Positions 1-9,341 of a DNA stretch of 56,881 nt are shown here, in pieces (position 1 is the stretch's first letter; each line of letters starts with the position of its first letter). The position numbers and the translations under genes are program-made. Origin of the DNA: an uncultured Lachnospiraceae bacterium (lineage in GTDB: Bacteria; Bacillota; Clostridia; Lachnospirales; Lachnospiraceae). The notes beneath the pieces were generated by a model that was not told the origin of the DNA, did no database searches, and was given only the letters and a program-made list of their open reading frames with translations. The stretch is taken from NCBI GenBank assembly GCA_944384155.1, contig CALWSG010000015.1:1-56881 (forward strand), in the 5' to 3' direction.

Positions 1-392
1 GAGAACTGTGGAGCACGTCTTGCTGCCTTTAAGCCGTACTTCTTTCTTTCCTTCATTCTTGGATCTCTTGTAAGATATCCTTCTTTCTTTAATGCAGGTC
101 TGTAATCAGCGTCTGCCTGAAGCAATGCTCTTGCAATGCCGTGTCTTATGGCACCTGCCTGACCTGTGTATCCACCGCCATGAACATTTACGAGAACATC
201 AAACTTGTTTAATGTATCTGTTACGCTTAACGGCTGACGAACTATAACCTTTAATGTTTCAAGTCCGAAATAATCATCTATTGTTCTTTTGTTTATAGTA
301 ATCTCACCATTTCCCGGTACTAAGTATACTCTAGCAATACTCTTTTTTCTTCTGCCTGTTCCATAAAATCTATTATTTGACTTCTTTGCCAC
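1..392 (-). CDS. rpsI: 30S ribosomal protein S9 (3' end cut by window edge)
   Basis: S9 binds the 3' domain of 16S rRNA, and its basic C-terminal tail reaches the P site. Translating from 392 gives [24 protein letters not shown], then the family-typical IRQPL-like and [19 protein letters not shown] segments, ending APQFS at the window edge, so only the last two or three residues (normally KR) and the stop are missing. The start is a GTG, chosen because GGAGG lies 5 bases upstream and no ATG fits the S9 N-terminus. It follows rplM by 24 bases, the usual rplM-rpsI operon. Confidence 0.96.
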   Translation of the reverse strand, partial: MAKKSNNRFYGTGRRKKSIARVYLVPGNGEITINKRTIDDYFGLETLKVIVRQPLSVTDTLNKFDVLVNVHGGGYTGQAGAIRHGIARALLQADADYRPALKKEGYLTRDPRMKERKKYGLKAARRAPQF

Positions 393-416
393 TGTAATTT
401 CCTCCTTTCAGCTTTC

Positions 417-845
417 CTAGAATGTTAATGCTTCCGGCTTCTGTGCTGCATGCGGATGCTCTGCTCCCGCATATACATGAAGCTTTGTAAACATCTGTCT
501 TCCTAAAGGTCCCTTTGGAAGCATGCCCTTAACTGCAAGTTCAATTACCTTCTCAGGCTTCTTTGCAAGCATTTCTCTTAAGGTTGTCTCCTTCATGCCG
601 CCAACGTAATCAGAATGATGATAGTAAATCTTCTGGTCTAATTTTCTTCCTGTTACACTAATCTTCTCAGCATTGATAACAATTACGTAATCTCCTGTAT
701 CAATGTGAGGTGTGTAAGTAGGCTTGTTCTTTCCTCTTAACACCTTAGCTATTTCAGATGAGAGACGTCCTAATGTACAGCCTGCTGCATCAACTACATA
801 CCATTTTCTTTCGATTGTTTCCGGACTAGCCATAAAACTTTTCAT
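417..845 (-). CDS. rplM: 50S ribosomal protein L13
   Basis: L13 is an early-assembly 23S rRNA-binding protein and the first gene of the rplM-rpsI operon. The 142-residue product begins [20 protein letters not shown] and contains the family blocks [28 protein letters not shown] and [17 protein letters not shown], a normal length. The frame stays open further upstream (to 935), but the ATG at 845 is preceded by AGGAGGA at ideal spacing and matches where L13 proteins start, so the longer reading is rejected. A consensus promoter and a leader hairpin lie just upstream. Confidence 0.97.
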   Translation of the reverse strand: MKSFMASPETIERKWYVVDAAGCTLGRLSSEIAKVLRGKNKPTYTPHIDTGDYVIVINAEKISVTGRKLDQKIYYHHSDYVGGMKETTLREMLAKKPEKVIELAVKGMLPKGPLGRQMFTKLHVYAGAEHPHAAQKPEALTF

Positions 846-880
846 CGGTCTTCCTCCTATAAATTTCAAAACTGTTTTAA

Positions 881-909
881 ATGCTTTACCGGGGCTTTGG
901 TTAAAGCAT
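881..909 (-). promoter_or_regulatory. Hairpin in the rplM 5' leader, candidate L13 autoregulatory site
   Basis: In the RNA, ATGCTTTA (909-902) pairs perfectly with TAAAGCAT (888-881), with an inner CC/GG continuing the stem. It lies between the rplM promoter and its ribosome binding site. L13 is known to control its own mRNA in several bacteria; that this hairpin is the binding site is inference. There is no T-run, so it is not a terminator. Confidence 0.5.
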
Positions 910-951
910 ATCCGTACAAAATCATATATTTCCAATTTGTCACAGTTTGTT

Positions 952-980
952 ATTATATAGTAATTCTAACCTTGTGTCAA
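952..980 (-). promoter_or_regulatory. Sigma-A promoter of rplM-rpsI
   Basis: The minus strand reads TTGACA (980-975), a 17-base spacer, then TATAAT (957-952): both hexamers match the consensus exactly. It lies about 107 bases upstream of the rplM start and separates the ribosomal pair from the preceding ABC transporter genes. Confidence 0.92.
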
Positions 981-1041
981 TAGATTTTATAAAAACTTTT
1001 CGCAAAACCAGCAAATACTTTAGTATATTAAAGTTCTGCTT

Positions 1042-1701
1042 TTACATCTGCTTATCTTCCATAATCTTTACGCTGGCTGCAAATGATATTAATATAAAAA
1101 GCAGCCATATAATCCCGGCTCCCAAAACTATAATATTTACAGGCATTTCCCTTAAGAATTCCCTAATCCCCATTATATGCACATCAATACCTTCCATCAA
1201 TTTATCACCTGCCACAATAAGTATGACAAACACTACAAGGATTGCTACTGCAATAACAAGCCTGCCTTTTTCACTTCCATATTTAATCTGGATAGGAATT
1301 ATAACTGCCGTTACAAGAATTGCCGCTGCCAGTATTACGCCGCACTCGGCCATCCACGACGCCCAGTCAATGCTTTGCCTCTCAGCAGTAAATTTTACAA
1401 CACATATGATAAAACCAAATCCCCAGCCTGCCACAATAGTTAAAAAACCATAAATATACTTTTCAAATACATATTCTCTTCTCGTTATTGGAAGAGTTAA
1501 AAGATATGCATTTGAATGTGACATTTCATCACATGCCATAGTATATAATAATAAAAATGATGAAAACATAGATACATATGATATAATAAATGTTTCATTA
1601 TTTCCTGCTACCGCCAAAAAAAGTGACATAATCCCTATAATTATAAGAGCTCTCCTGTTTGCAAGAGTAAGGAAAAAATCCTTGATTAGCAATCCTTTCA
1701 T
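1042..1701 (-). CDS. ABC-2 type transporter permease
   Basis: A 219-residue polytopic membrane protein with roughly six hydrophobic segments: residues about 17-32, 40-56, 88-106, 120-140, 146-165 and 190-210. The segment CDEMSHSNAYLLTLPITRREYVFEKYI is typical of the ABC2_membrane_5 family, the permease partner in small YtrBCD-like ABC exporters. Its ATG overlaps the stop of the upstream ATPase gene by four bases, which indicates translational coupling, and GGGGGAAAG precedes it. The substrate cannot be inferred; in related GntR-ABC modules, exporters of antimicrobial compounds are common. No clear terminator follows before the rplM promoter. Confidence 0.8.
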   Translation of the reverse strand: MKGLLIKDFFLTLANRRALIIIGIMSLFLAVAGNNETFIISYVSMFSSFLLLYTMACDEMSHSNAYLLTLPITRREYVFEKYIYGFLTIVAGWGFGFIICVVKFTAERQSIDWASWMAECGVILAAAILVTAVIIPIQIKYGSEKGRLVIAVAILVVFVILIVAGDKLMEGIDVHIMGIREFLREMPVNIIVLGAGIIWLLFILISFAASVKIMEDKQM

Positions 1702-2549
1702 AATCTTTCCCCCTTTGCCATTATGGTTATAAGCTGGTCAATGCTTCCCTTTTCAATAACTGTCTTTGGATAATTTTCCATATAAAACTGCCTTTTATCA
1801 GTAAGACATTTATACCCAAAGCCTTCCTTTACATAAGCTATAATATATTTTTTATCTAATTTCCCATATTCTCTGTCTGATAATTTTATTATTCCATACC
1901 TGTCAGCAATGGCATCTGTTTCCTCATGGAAGATAACAGAACCTTCATGTATCATATAAACATCATCACAAAAGCCCTGTATATCACTGGAAATATGAGA
2001 GCTTATAAGTATTCCTCTTCCCTCTGTTTCCATATATTCCCTCAATATATCAAGCATTTCCTCCCTTGCAACAACATCAAGCCCTGCCGTAGGCTCATCA
2101 AGCAGAAGCAATCTTGCATCATGGCTTATTGCCAGCAAAAGTGAAAGCTTTGCTTTCATTCCCGTAGAAAATTCCTTTATCTTTTTGTTTATGGGAAGCT
2201 TAAATCTTTTGCATGTTTCAAAAAACTGTCTTCTCCCGAAGCTTTGGTATATACTGTCCATAACAGTACCTATCTGTCTTACAGACAGCTCACTGCAAAA
2301 GCCTCCCTCTGACATTACAACTCCTATATTTTCCTTGATATTTTTTTCCAGATTCCTATTATCTGCACCCAGTATTTTTATCTCGCCCCCGTCTATACTA
2401 ATCAAATCCATTATGCCTTTAAAAACAGTGCTTTTTCCGGCACCGTTTTCACCTATCAGCCCGGTTATGCTCCCCTCCGCCACTCTCAGGGAACAATTCA
2501 GCTCAAATCCATCATATATTTTTTTCACATTATTTACTTCTAACAGCAT
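1698..2549 (-). CDS. ABC transporter ATP-binding protein (YtrB-like)
   Basis: A single ABC domain of about 283 residues. Visible motifs are Walker A GENGAGKSTVFKG, a signature-region variant FSTGMKAKLSLLLAIS, Walker B LLLLDEPTAGLD and the switch histidine in SSHISSD. The C-terminal 80 residues (after about 200) are the usual accessory domain of this subfamily. An ATG at 2555 overlaps the gntR stop, but the ATG at 2549 has GGAGG seven bases upstream and starts MLLEVNNVKKIYDGF, so 2549 is preferred. It energises the adjacent permease, and the three genes form a tightly coupled cassette. Confidence 0.87.
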   Translation of the reverse strand: MLLEVNNVKKIYDGFELNCSLRVAEGSITGLIGENGAGKSTVFKGIMDLISIDGGEIKILGADNRNLEKNIKENIGVVMSEGGFCSELSVRQIGTVMDSIYQSFGRRQFFETCKRFKLPINKKIKEFSTGMKAKLSLLLAISHDARLLLLDEPTAGLDVVAREEMLDILREYMETEGRGILISSHISSDIQGFCDDVYMIHEGSVIFHEETDAIADRYGIIKLSDREYGKLDKKYIIAYVKEGFGYKCLTDKRQFYMENYPKTVIEKGSIDQLITIMAKGERL

Positions 2550-2551
2550 AA

Positions 2552-2923
2552 TCATTCCTCCAAAATCAAATGGACTAATTCCATTATTTCCTTATTACTC
2601 ATGCCCCAGCTTTTACCTTTTAAAATAGCCATTTCCAAGTCAGCTTCCACCTCCTTACGCTTTTCTTCCAGCTTAAGCTCACTCTTTACCTGTGCAACAA
2701 AGCTGCCTTTTCCGTGTACGGTAATGACAAAGCCTTCCTGCTCCAAAATGTCATAGGCCTTCTTAACTGTCAATGCACTGATTTTAAGCTCCTTTGCCAA
2801 AGCTCTCACTGAATACAGCATAGTTCCCTGTTTCAGACTCCCACTTAAAATCTCCGCCTTTATCTGCTCAACAATCTGCTCATATATAGGCTGCATAGAC
2901 GAATTATTTATAATAACATTCAT
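2552..2923 (-). CDS. GntR-family transcriptional regulator, YtrA subfamily
   Basis: A 123-residue protein with an N-terminal winged HTH (QPIYEQIVEQIKAEILSG, then LRAL-type VRALAKELKISALTVKKAYDILEQEG) and only a short helical C-terminus, the hallmark of YtrA-type GntR proteins that regulate a linked ABC transporter. The frame opens at 2935, but GGAGG followed by ATAAA puts the real ATG at 2923 (MNVIINNSS). It is the first gene of the GntR-ABC cassette, and a direct repeat overlapping its promoter is a likely self-operator. Confidence 0.88.
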   Translation of the reverse strand: MNVIINNSSMQPIYEQIVEQIKAEILSGSLKQGTMLYSVRALAKELKISALTVKKAYDILEQEGFVITVHGKGSFVAQVKSELKLEEKRKEVEADLEMAILKGKSWGMSNKEIMELVHLILEE

Positions 2924-2946
2924 TTTATCCTCCATTCCTGTTTGTA

Positions 2947-2978
2947 AACAGTATATAACAGTATATATCAGTTGTCAA
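2947..2978 (-). promoter_or_regulatory. Promoter and candidate operator of the GntR-ABC cassette
   Basis: The minus strand shows TTGACA (2978-2973), 17 bases, TATACT (2955-2950). Overlapping the spacer and -10, the plus strand carries AACAGTATATA twice with a 10-bp period (2947-2957 and 2957-2967). One-helical-turn repeats over a -10 suit a repressor such as the YtrA-type GntR protein encoded next to it. The binding itself is inference. Confidence 0.75.
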
Positions 2979-3038
2979 GTGAAATATGAAATTAGTCTAA
3001 TACATATAGTAATGCTGTAGAAAATTTTCTGCACAACC

Positions 3039-3067
3039 AAAAGCAGGTACGGACAACCCGCACCTGC
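3039..3067 (-). terminator. Intrinsic terminator after truA
   Basis: The RNA would form GCAGGT-G-CGG / CCG-T-ACCTGC (3067-3043), followed by a short TTTT run (3042-3039). The hairpin is strong, the T-run only four bases. Confidence 0.6.
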
Positions 3068-3077
3068 AAAAAATTTC

Positions 3078-3830
3078 TTAATAATCCAATCCCTCATACT
3101 CCAGCTTTATCAGAGTCAATCCGCAGGCAGGTGCCTTATGACCTGCCTGCCCTCTGTCCTTTGCTTCTATAATATCCTTTACATGCTCAGGAGGATATAC
3201 ATTAAGCCCCACCTTCATAAGTGTTCCCACTATTATTCGCACCATATTATAGAGAAACCCATTCCCGCTTATAAGTATTTTAATCATATCCCCGTCTCTT
3301 GATATATTAACTGAATATACTGTTCTGACTGTATTTTCTACCTGACTGTGTGAGGAGCAGAAGCTTTTAAAATCATGCTGACCGACTATATATGCTGCTG
3401 CCTGTCTCATTTTCTCCACATCCAGCTTCATATATACAAAATGGGAATACAGCCTCTCCGTAGGCATTGGAAATGTTCTGTTTAATATTTTATACTCATA
3501 TGTTTTTATGCTGTTACAGTATCTTGGATGAAACCCCGGGTCCACCTCCTTTGATTCCTGTATTCTTATATCATTTGGCAGCCTTTGATTTAGTGCGAAA
3601 GAAATTTTTTCTCCCGGTATGCGTGTACTTGTATCAAATACAGCCACATTTCCAAGAGCATGTACACCTGAATCAGTACGGCTTGCACCTATTACACGAA
3701 TATCCTCATTTAACAGTGATGACAGCTCTCTGTTTATTACCTCCTCAATGGTTATGCCGTTATCCTGTATCTGCCAGCCGCAGTAATTTGTACCGTCATA
3801 TGCTATTCGCATAAAAACACGCTTAATCAC
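3078..3830 (-). CDS. truA: tRNA pseudouridine synthase A
   Basis: TruA isomerises U38-U40 in the anticodon stem of tRNAs. The 250-residue product has the family N-terminus (MRIAYDGTNYCGWQ) and the catalytic aspartate at about residue 53 in GASRTDSGVHA, followed by SFALNQRLPNDIRI, HDFKSFC and the C-terminal ISGNGFLYNMVRIIVGTL block. It lies 37 bases downstream of ecfT in the ecfA-ecfT-truA order common in Firmicutes, and a terminator follows. Confidence 0.96.
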   Translation of the reverse strand: MIKRVFMRIAYDGTNYCGWQIQDNGITIEEVINRELSSLLNEDIRVIGASRTDSGVHALGNVAVFDTSTRIPGEKISFALNQRLPNDIRIQESKEVDPGFHPRYCNSIKTYEYKILNRTFPMPTERLYSHFVYMKLDVEKMRQAAAYIVGQHDFKSFCSSHSQVENTVRTVYSVNISRDGDMIKILISGNGFLYNMVRIIVGTLMKVGLNVYPPEHVKDIIEAKDRGQAGHKAPACGLTLIKLEYEGLDY

Positions 3831-3866
3831 TTCTTCTTTTCCTTCCTGTATACATAATCTTAAGCC

Positions 3867-4673
3867 TTAAAGCAATACTCCCATTCCTATCATTATACCC
3901 ATATATAATGCAAAAACCAGGTATGCTGCATAATCTCCCTTTTTATATTTAAGAGGCTTCATTTTTGTTCTTCCGTCTCCACCCTGATAGCATCTTGCCT
4001 CCATTGCCGTGGCAAGGTCTAATGCTCTCTTTACTGACGACACCACAAGAGGAACTATAAGAGGTATCATGGCTTTTGCCTTTTTTATAAGCCCTCCCGT
4101 CTCAAAATCTGCACCTCTTGCCATCTGTGCCTTTATTATCTTATCGGTTTCCTCCGTAAGAATTGGTATAAATCTAAAAGCAATGGACATCATCATAGCT
4201 ATATCATGTACGGGTACTTTTAAGCAGGTAAGAGGTCTGAAGGATTTTTCAAGACCATCTGCAATATCCGTGGGAGTTGTTGTAAGTGTCATAACCGAAG
4301 AACCTATTATAAGATAAATAAGCCTTACTATAACCTTTGCTCCCCTTATAAGTCCATTGTCTGTTATTTTTATAAAGCCTATTTTAACAAGCACCTCTCC
4401 GTCAGTGAAAAACACTGTAAAAATAACACTAAACAACAGGAGAAATAATATTCCCTTAAGTCCTTTTATAATATACTTAAATGGTACCTTAGACATTTTT
4501 ATAACTGCGGTAACAAATACAGTTGCCAGCACATACCCCCATATACTTTCATTTACAAAAAGGGATATAATAAATATCATAGTTCCAAAAAGCTTTACTC
4601 TTGGATCTAAACCGTGAATAATTGACTTTTCCGGATAATATTGTCCTATTATAATATCTCTAAGCATTGGCAT
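3867..4673 (-). CDS. ecfT: Energy-coupling factor transporter transmembrane protein EcfT
   Basis: EcfT is the membrane scaffold that couples the ECF ATPases to exchangeable vitamin- or metal-binding S proteins. The 268-residue protein has five or six hydrophobic segments and the two coupling-helix motifs AQMARGADF and [10 protein letters not shown]; the second carries Cys where Gly is usual. Two ATGs are possible (4673, 4667); the upstream one sits close behind AAGGAGG and overlaps the end of the ATPase gene by 14 bases. No dedicated S component is adjacent, so this is probably a shared group II module. Confidence 0.93.
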   Translation of the reverse strand: MPMLRDIIIGQYYPEKSIIHGLDPRVKLFGTMIFIISLFVNESIWGYVLATVFVTAVIKMSKVPFKYIIKGLKGILFLLLFSVIFTVFFTDGEVLVKIGFIKITDNGLIRGAKVIVRLIYLIIGSSVMTLTTTPTDIADGLEKSFRPLTCLKVPVHDIAMMMSIAFRFIPILTEETDKIIKAQMARGADFETGGLIKKAKAMIPLIVPLVVSSVKRALDLATAMEARCYQGGDGRTKMKPLKYKKGDYAAYLVFALYMGIMIGMGVLL

Positions 4674-6537
4674 TGCCCTCCTTTTTTACGGAGGCAATAA
4701 ACCCTGAAAGTTCATTGACTGCATCTTCTACAGTTGTGATTTTTTCACTTAAGTTAAGCCCCTTGTCTTTCAGCTCTGCCATAAGGTATGTCACCTGAGG
4801 AGCTGCCAGTCCTATTTTTTCAAGCTCCCTATAATAGGTAAAAACCTTTTCAGGTGTATCATCATATACTGCCTGTCCTCTGTTCATAACAATAATTCTG
4901 TCTGCATACTTAGCCACATCCTCCATACTGTGGGACACAAGTATAATAGTAATATTTTTCTCACGGTGCAGCCTGTCAATAAGCCCTAAAATTTCATCAC
5001 GGCCTTTTGGGTCAAGTGCTGCCGTTGGCTCGTCAAGTATTAAAACCTCTGTATCCATAGCAAGGACACCTGCTATTGCAACTCTCCTCTTCTGACCTCC
5101 GCTTAACTCAAAAGGCGACTTCTCCCAAAGACTCTCATCTGCACCTACAGCCTTAAGTGCCTCCTTTGCCAGTTCCCTTGCCTCATCCTCAGACCTTCCC
5201 AGATTCTTAGGTCCAAACATTACATCCTCAAGAACTGTGGTTTCAAAAAGCTGATACTCCGGGTACTGAAATACAAGACCAACCTTTCTCCTTAATTCAG
5301 TCATGGAAAAATCTTGGTCATAAATATTTTTATCGCGAAAATAAAGACTGCCGCTTTCTGCCCTTATAAGGCCGTCAAGATGCTGTATAAGCGTGGATTT
5401 CCCAGAACCTGTATGTCCTATAATGGCTATAAACTCCCCCTCATACAGCTTAAGGCTTAAATCCTTAAGTGCATGAACAGAAAATGATGTATCTCCTCCA
5501 TAAGTATAATTAATATGCTCCAATGTAATTATTGGAACCTTTTTACTGACGGGACTTAAATCTTTTACAGCTTCCTGCTGCATCCGGGCAGAGCAGCTAT
5601 CCTCTCTTCCCCTGTCCCTTACAGTATTATTTTTAAACAGCTCTTCTACAAATTCATCTATTGTTAATATTCCTGCACTAAACCCGGCGCCCCTTTTCTT
5701 AAGCTTATACGCAACCTCCGTAACCTGAGGTACATCAAGTCCCATTGACTTTATCTTATCAACATTTGAAAACACCTCCCCAGGCGTTCCCTCTAATGAT
5801 ATTTTTCCCTTGTCCATTACAAATACTCTGTCAGCGTTTATGACCTCGTCCATATAGTGAGTTATAAGTATGATTGTTATACCCTCAGTTTTATTAAGTT
5901 CCCTTAATGTGGCTATAACCTCTTTTCTGCCGTTTGGGTCTAACATTGCCGTAGGCTCATCTAACACTATACACTTAGGCTTCATTGCCATAATCCCGGC
6001 TATGGCCACCCTCTGCTTCTGACCCCCGCTTAGCTTATTTGGTGAATGGTATCTGTATTCCGTCATTCCCACTGATTTTAACGCCTTATTCACTCTGACC
6101 CATATTTCCTCTGTAGGCACGCCTAGATTCTCAGGTCCAAATCCTACGTCCTCTTCAACTACAGTGGCTATAATCTGGTTATCCGGATTTTGAAACACCA
6201 TTCCCGCCTGCTGTCTTACCTTCCACAGATTTTTATTATCCCTTGTATCCATTCCGCCCACATAAAGACTTCCCTCTGTGGGAGTAAGTATGGCATTAAT
6301 ATGCTTTGCAAAAGTTGACTTTCCTGAACCGTTATGTCCCAAAATAGCAATAAAATCTCCCTGGCTTACATTTAATGAAACGCCGTCAACTGCCCTAAAG
6401 CGTTCTGTCTCATTTCCCTCCTCGTCAGTATCTTTAAATTCATATACAAGATTATCCGCCTTTACAATATACTCATATTCGGGCGTATCTAAGTACAACG
6501 CATTTTTTGCTGTCGTCTTTTTCTTTCTTCCAAACAT
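4660..6537 (-). CDS. ECF transporter ATPase, EcfA1-EcfA2 in one chain
   Basis: A 625-residue protein containing two complete ABC domains that are usually separate EcfA1 and EcfA2 subunits. First half: Walker [14 protein letters not shown] (about residues 67-79), [13 protein letters not shown] and [11 protein letters not shown]. Second half: Walker [14 protein letters not shown] (about 375), [13 protein letters not shown] and [12 protein letters not shown] roughly 45-residue linker rich in charged residues joins them. Both halves end with the PQVT-containing C-terminal region of ECF ATPases ([13 protein letters not shown] and [13 protein letters not shown]). All catalytic motifs look intact in both halves. 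Its neighbour EcfT completes the module. Confidence 0.93.
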   Translation of the reverse strand: MFGRKKKTTAKNALYLDTPEYEYIVKADNLVYEFKDTDEEGNETERFRAVDGVSLNVSQGDFIAILGHNGSGKSTFAKHINAILTPTEGSLYVGGMDTRDNKNLWKVRQQAGMVFQNPDNQIIATVVEEDVGFGPENLGVPTEEIWVRVNKALKSVGMTEYRYHSPNKLSGGQKQRVAIAGIMAMKPKCIVLDEPTAMLDPNGRKEVIATLRELNKTEGITIILITHYMDEVINADRVFVMDKGKISLEGTPGEVFSNVDKIKSMGLDVPQVTEVAYKLKKRGAGFSAGILTIDEFVEELFKNNTVRDRGREDSCSARMQQEAVKDLSPVSKKVPIITLEHINYTYGGDTSFSVHALKDLSLKLYEGEFIAIIGHTGSGKSTLIQHLDGLIRAESGSLYFRDKNIYDQDFSMTELRRKVGLVFQYPEYQLFETTVLEDVMFGPKNLGRSEDEARELAKEALKAVGADESLWEKSPFELSGGQKRRVAIAGVLAMDTEVLILDEPTAALDPKGRDEILGLIDRLHREKNITIILVSHSMEDVAKYADRIIVMNRGQAVYDDTPEKVFTYYRELEKIGLAAPQVTYLMAELKDKGLNLSEKITTVEDAVNELSGFIASVKKEGNANA

Positions 6538-6567
6538 CTCTATTTCCTTTCAAGTCTTATACTGCAC

Positions 6568-8526
6568 CTATAAAATGCCCTCCTCATAGGCATTTATCAG
6601 TACTTTTAAATCCTCAATTCTTTCCTTTAATACCTTACCTATGTCTGTATCTGCCACTCTCACTCTCTCCGCCATAGGCTCTGTTATCTTTATAACAGGA
6701 GATATTTTATATTGTTTATCTACATTCTGCCCTGCCAGCACCTTTTCATTCGTATCTATATTATGCTCTGCCAGTGCTATATGATGTGAATTATATATAA
6801 GAGTATACCCTGCTATTCCCGTTCTTGTCCTGTATGCCTTGGAAATGCCGCCGTCTATTACGTACAGCTTTCCTCCTGCCTTTACAGGACTTTCTCCGTC
6901 CTTTAGCTTTACCGGAACGTGACCGTTTATAATATGTGAATGTTCAGGATTTAATCCGAATTCCACAAATATTTTATCGCATATGTCTTCACTGTTGCTA
7001 AGGACATAATAAGGATTATAATACTCCTTATGTGCCTCCTTATCATCGATAAAATAATTCTCAAATGCTGCCATTTTACTTTTTCCGTATACAGAGGAAT
7101 TTTTACCGCACCACAGATACCACATAAAATCTACTGATGACTCATCTCCCACATAGTAGGCATTCTTTGCTATAGTATTAATATGGTCAAGCATTTTCTT
7201 TCCCTTAAAGGTTCCTGCCTTAAACTTTACCTCTGTAAATGTTCCGTCCTCATTCATAGGTATGCAGCCGTGATATAAAAGATTTGAATTGCAGCAGCTA
7301 TACATAGAGCCCTTTGTATATAGGAACTCTACATGTCTGTTAAGCAGCTCGCTGTGCTTAAAGGATGCCTCTAAGGTATTTAAAAGCTCACGCTCCCCAT
7401 CTGTAAGCTGCAGCGGGTTATTTACATCTATTGTTGGAAATGATGTATCGTTAAGCTTATATGTTTTTCCTTCTATATCTACAGTAAAGTCCTTATAATT
7501 TATTCTCTCAAGAACATTTCTGTCATCCATTTCATACTCCGGGTGTCTTTTTATAATCTGCCCCTCCAGCTTAAACTGTATGATTGCTATTGCCTTATGC
7601 ATCTTTGCCGCAAGCTTTGCATCTACATTGTCAAACTCATTCTCATCCCATATCTTAGGTGCAAAGGACTTGCACTCGTCATCTTTGTATATGTTTGATG
7701 CAAACATTGAAAGAGGTCTCATATTTATTCCATAGCCATCCTCCAACACATCAAAATTATTGTAGCTCACTGCAATTCTCACTACATTGGCAACAAGGGC
7801 AAGATTACCGCAGGCAGCTCCCATCCAAGATATATCATGATTTCCCCACTGCACGTCAACATCAGGAAAATTAAGAAGCTCATTCATAATAATGTCCGCT
7901 CTTGGACCTCTGTCGAAAATATCACCTATAATATGAAGCTTATCTACTGCCAGCTGCTGTGCCAAAACGCACAGATGTATTATAAAGTTTGTTCCTGCAT
8001 TGGTATCTACTATTGCATTTACTATCTCGTCAAAATACCTCTTTTTATCCTTATCTGACGTATCCACATTTAAAAGCTCATCTATGGCATAGGAATAATC
8101 TGCCGGCAGCTTCTTACGCACCTTTGACCTTGTATACTTTGAGGAGAGCTCCTTACACAGCTTTATAAGCCTGTATATTGTAAGCTTTTCCATTTCAGGC
8201 GTCAGCTCCTCCCTTCCGTATCTTTTTAATGTTTCAACGGGAAAATATACAAGCTGTGCCAGCTCCTCCTGCTCTATCTCTGTCATTGAATCACTTAAAA
8301 GCATTGTTATTTTATCTCTTATTGTTCCTGATGCACTTCTTAAAAGATTTAAAAATGCCTCATACTCTCCATGTATGTCGCTGAAAAAATATTCCGTTCC
8401 CTTAGGCAGACTCAATATAGAGCTTAAATTAATAATCTCACTTTTTGCCGCAGCAGAATTAGGATACTTTTCCGCAAGCAGTCTTAAATATCTCCTGTCA
8501 GTTATTTCCTTTTTGCCTTTATCCAT
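6568..8526 (-). CDS. fbp: Fructose-1,6-bisphosphatase, class III
   Basis: Hydrolyses fructose 1,6-bisphosphate to fructose 6-phosphate in gluconeogenesis. The 652-residue length is that of the Firmicute class III enzyme, unrelated to the E. coli type. It shows metallophosphoesterase motifs: FFSDIHGEYEAF (residues 47-58), IIGDIFDRGPRAD, WGNHDISWMGA and, later, INGHVPVK. It has its own promoter and a rplQ terminator upstream. It is 30 bases from the ECF ATPase gene, so the ECF-truA genes may be read from the fbp promoter. The position between rplQ and the ECF genes looks like an insertion in a usually contiguous order. Confidence 0.96.
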   Translation of the reverse strand: MDKGKKEITDRRYLRLLAEKYPNSAAAKSEIINLSSILSLPKGTEYFFSDIHGEYEAFLNLLRSASGTIRDKITMLLSDSMTEIEQEELAQLVYFPVETLKRYGREELTPEMEKLTIYRLIKLCKELSSKYTRSKVRKKLPADYSYAIDELLNVDTSDKDKKRYFDEIVNAIVDTNAGTNFIIHLCVLAQQLAVDKLHIIGDIFDRGPRADIIMNELLNFPDVDVQWGNHDISWMGAACGNLALVANVVRIAVSYNNFDVLEDGYGINMRPLSMFASNIYKDDECKSFAPKIWDENEFDNVDAKLAAKMHKAIAIIQFKLEGQIIKRHPEYEMDDRNVLERINYKDFTVDIEGKTYKLNDTSFPTIDVNNPLQLTDGERELLNTLEASFKHSELLNRHVEFLYTKGSMYSCCNSNLLYHGCIPMNEDGTFTEVKFKAGTFKGKKMLDHINTIAKNAYYVGDESSVDFMWYLWCGKNSSVYGKSKMAAFENYFIDDKEAHKEYYNPYYVLSNSEDICDKIFVEFGLNPEHSHIINGHVPVKLKDGESPVKAGGKLYVIDGGISKAYRTRTGIAGYTLIYNSHHIALAEHNIDTNEKVLAGQNVDKQYKISPVIKITEPMAERVRVADTDIGKVLKERIEDLKVLINAYEEGIL

Positions 8527-8593
8527 GTCATCCCTCTTTTCCTTGCAAATATCATCTATGGCACTTAACTCCGTTAGTACTTTTCTGCATATG

Positions 8594-8622
8594 ATTTTAC
8601 TACACAGTTTTCACCAATGCAA
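8594..8622 (-). promoter_or_regulatory. Promoter of fbp
   Basis: The minus strand carries TTGCAT (8622-8617), a 17-base spacer and TAAAAT (8599-8594), about 68 bases upstream of the fbp ATG and downstream of the rplQ terminator. Confidence 0.65.
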
Positions 8623-8701
8623 TAGAATATATAAATACTATTATTAATTATTTTTCCCAATAATACCATAATTCTCACATGAATTCAATTTTCAGGTATA
8701 T

Positions 8702-8736
8702 AAAAAGCGTGGATATCTTTCACAATACCCACGCTT
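8702..8736 (-). terminator. Intrinsic terminator of the ribosomal supercluster
   Basis: AAGCGTGG (8736-8729 side) pairs with CCACGCTT (8712-8705 side) around a loop of about 16 bases, which can pair further through TAT/ATA. On the minus strand it is followed by TTTTTA. It lies 25 bases after the rplQ stop. Confidence 0.85.
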
Positions 8737-8760
8737 AAAATTATTTTATAAAGATTTGAT

Positions 8761-9297
8761 TTATACAAGCTCAAGTAATACTTCCATTGCAGCATCACCT
8801 TTTCTCTGACCAATCTTAACAATTCTTGTGTAACCACCGTTACGGTCTGCATACTTTGGTCCGTATTCTGAGAAAAGCTTATCACAAAGATCTACTTTCT
8901 TTGTAGCTTTCTTTTTTCCTGCTGCTGTCTGAGGTACATCTGTTACTGTGTAAAGAACCTTAAGCATCTGACGTCTTGCATGAAGTCTTGAAGGTAAATC
9001 CTTCTTAATCTTCTTATCAACTGTGTCATACTTAGTTACTTTCTTTCCGTCAACTACTTCTTTAACTCTCTTGCCATCTTTATCCTTTACAGGAACCTTA
9101 GCCTGTACGGTAACTTCTTCATAATTATCTTTTTCCTTTACGGCAAGTGCAATTAAGCCCTCAGCTACTTTGCGTACTTCCTTTGCTTTAGCCTCTGTTG
9201 TAACAATCCTGCCATGTGTAAGCAAGCTTGTTACCTGTGCTCTGATTAATGCTTTTCTCTGTGCAGATGTTCTGCTAAGCTTTCTATATCCAGCCAT
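8761..9297 (-). CDS. rplQ: 50S ribosomal protein L17, with central insertion
   Basis: L17 lies near the tunnel exit of the 50S subunit. The N-terminus MAGYRKLSRTSAQRKALIRAQVTSLLTHGRI and the C-terminal GGYTRIVKIGQRKGDAAMEVLLEL are diagnostic. At 178 residues it is about 55-60 longer than Bacillus L17. The extra part is a lysine-rich central stretch, roughly residues 62-100 (VPVKDKDGKRVKEVVDGKK and following), between the two conserved halves. Such long L17 forms occur in Lachnospiraceae. It is the last gene of the alpha operon, 44 bases after rpoA, with a terminator behind it. Confidence 0.96.
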   Translation of the reverse strand: MAGYRKLSRTSAQRKALIRAQVTSLLTHGRIVTTEAKAKEVRKVAEGLIALAVKEKDNYEEVTVQAKVPVKDKDGKRVKEVVDGKKVTKYDTVDKKIKKDLPSRLHARRQMLKVLYTVTDVPQTAAGKKKATKKVDLCDKLFSEYGPKYADRNGGYTRIVKIGQRKGDAAMEVLLELV

Positions 9298-9341
9298 TTA
9301 AATATTCCTCCTACTCATACTCTTCGGGTTTATTGAGTATA

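Noticed and set aside
846..935. N-terminal extension of L13 into the leader
   Set aside because: No ribosome binding site, no family match, and it would read through the leader hairpin.
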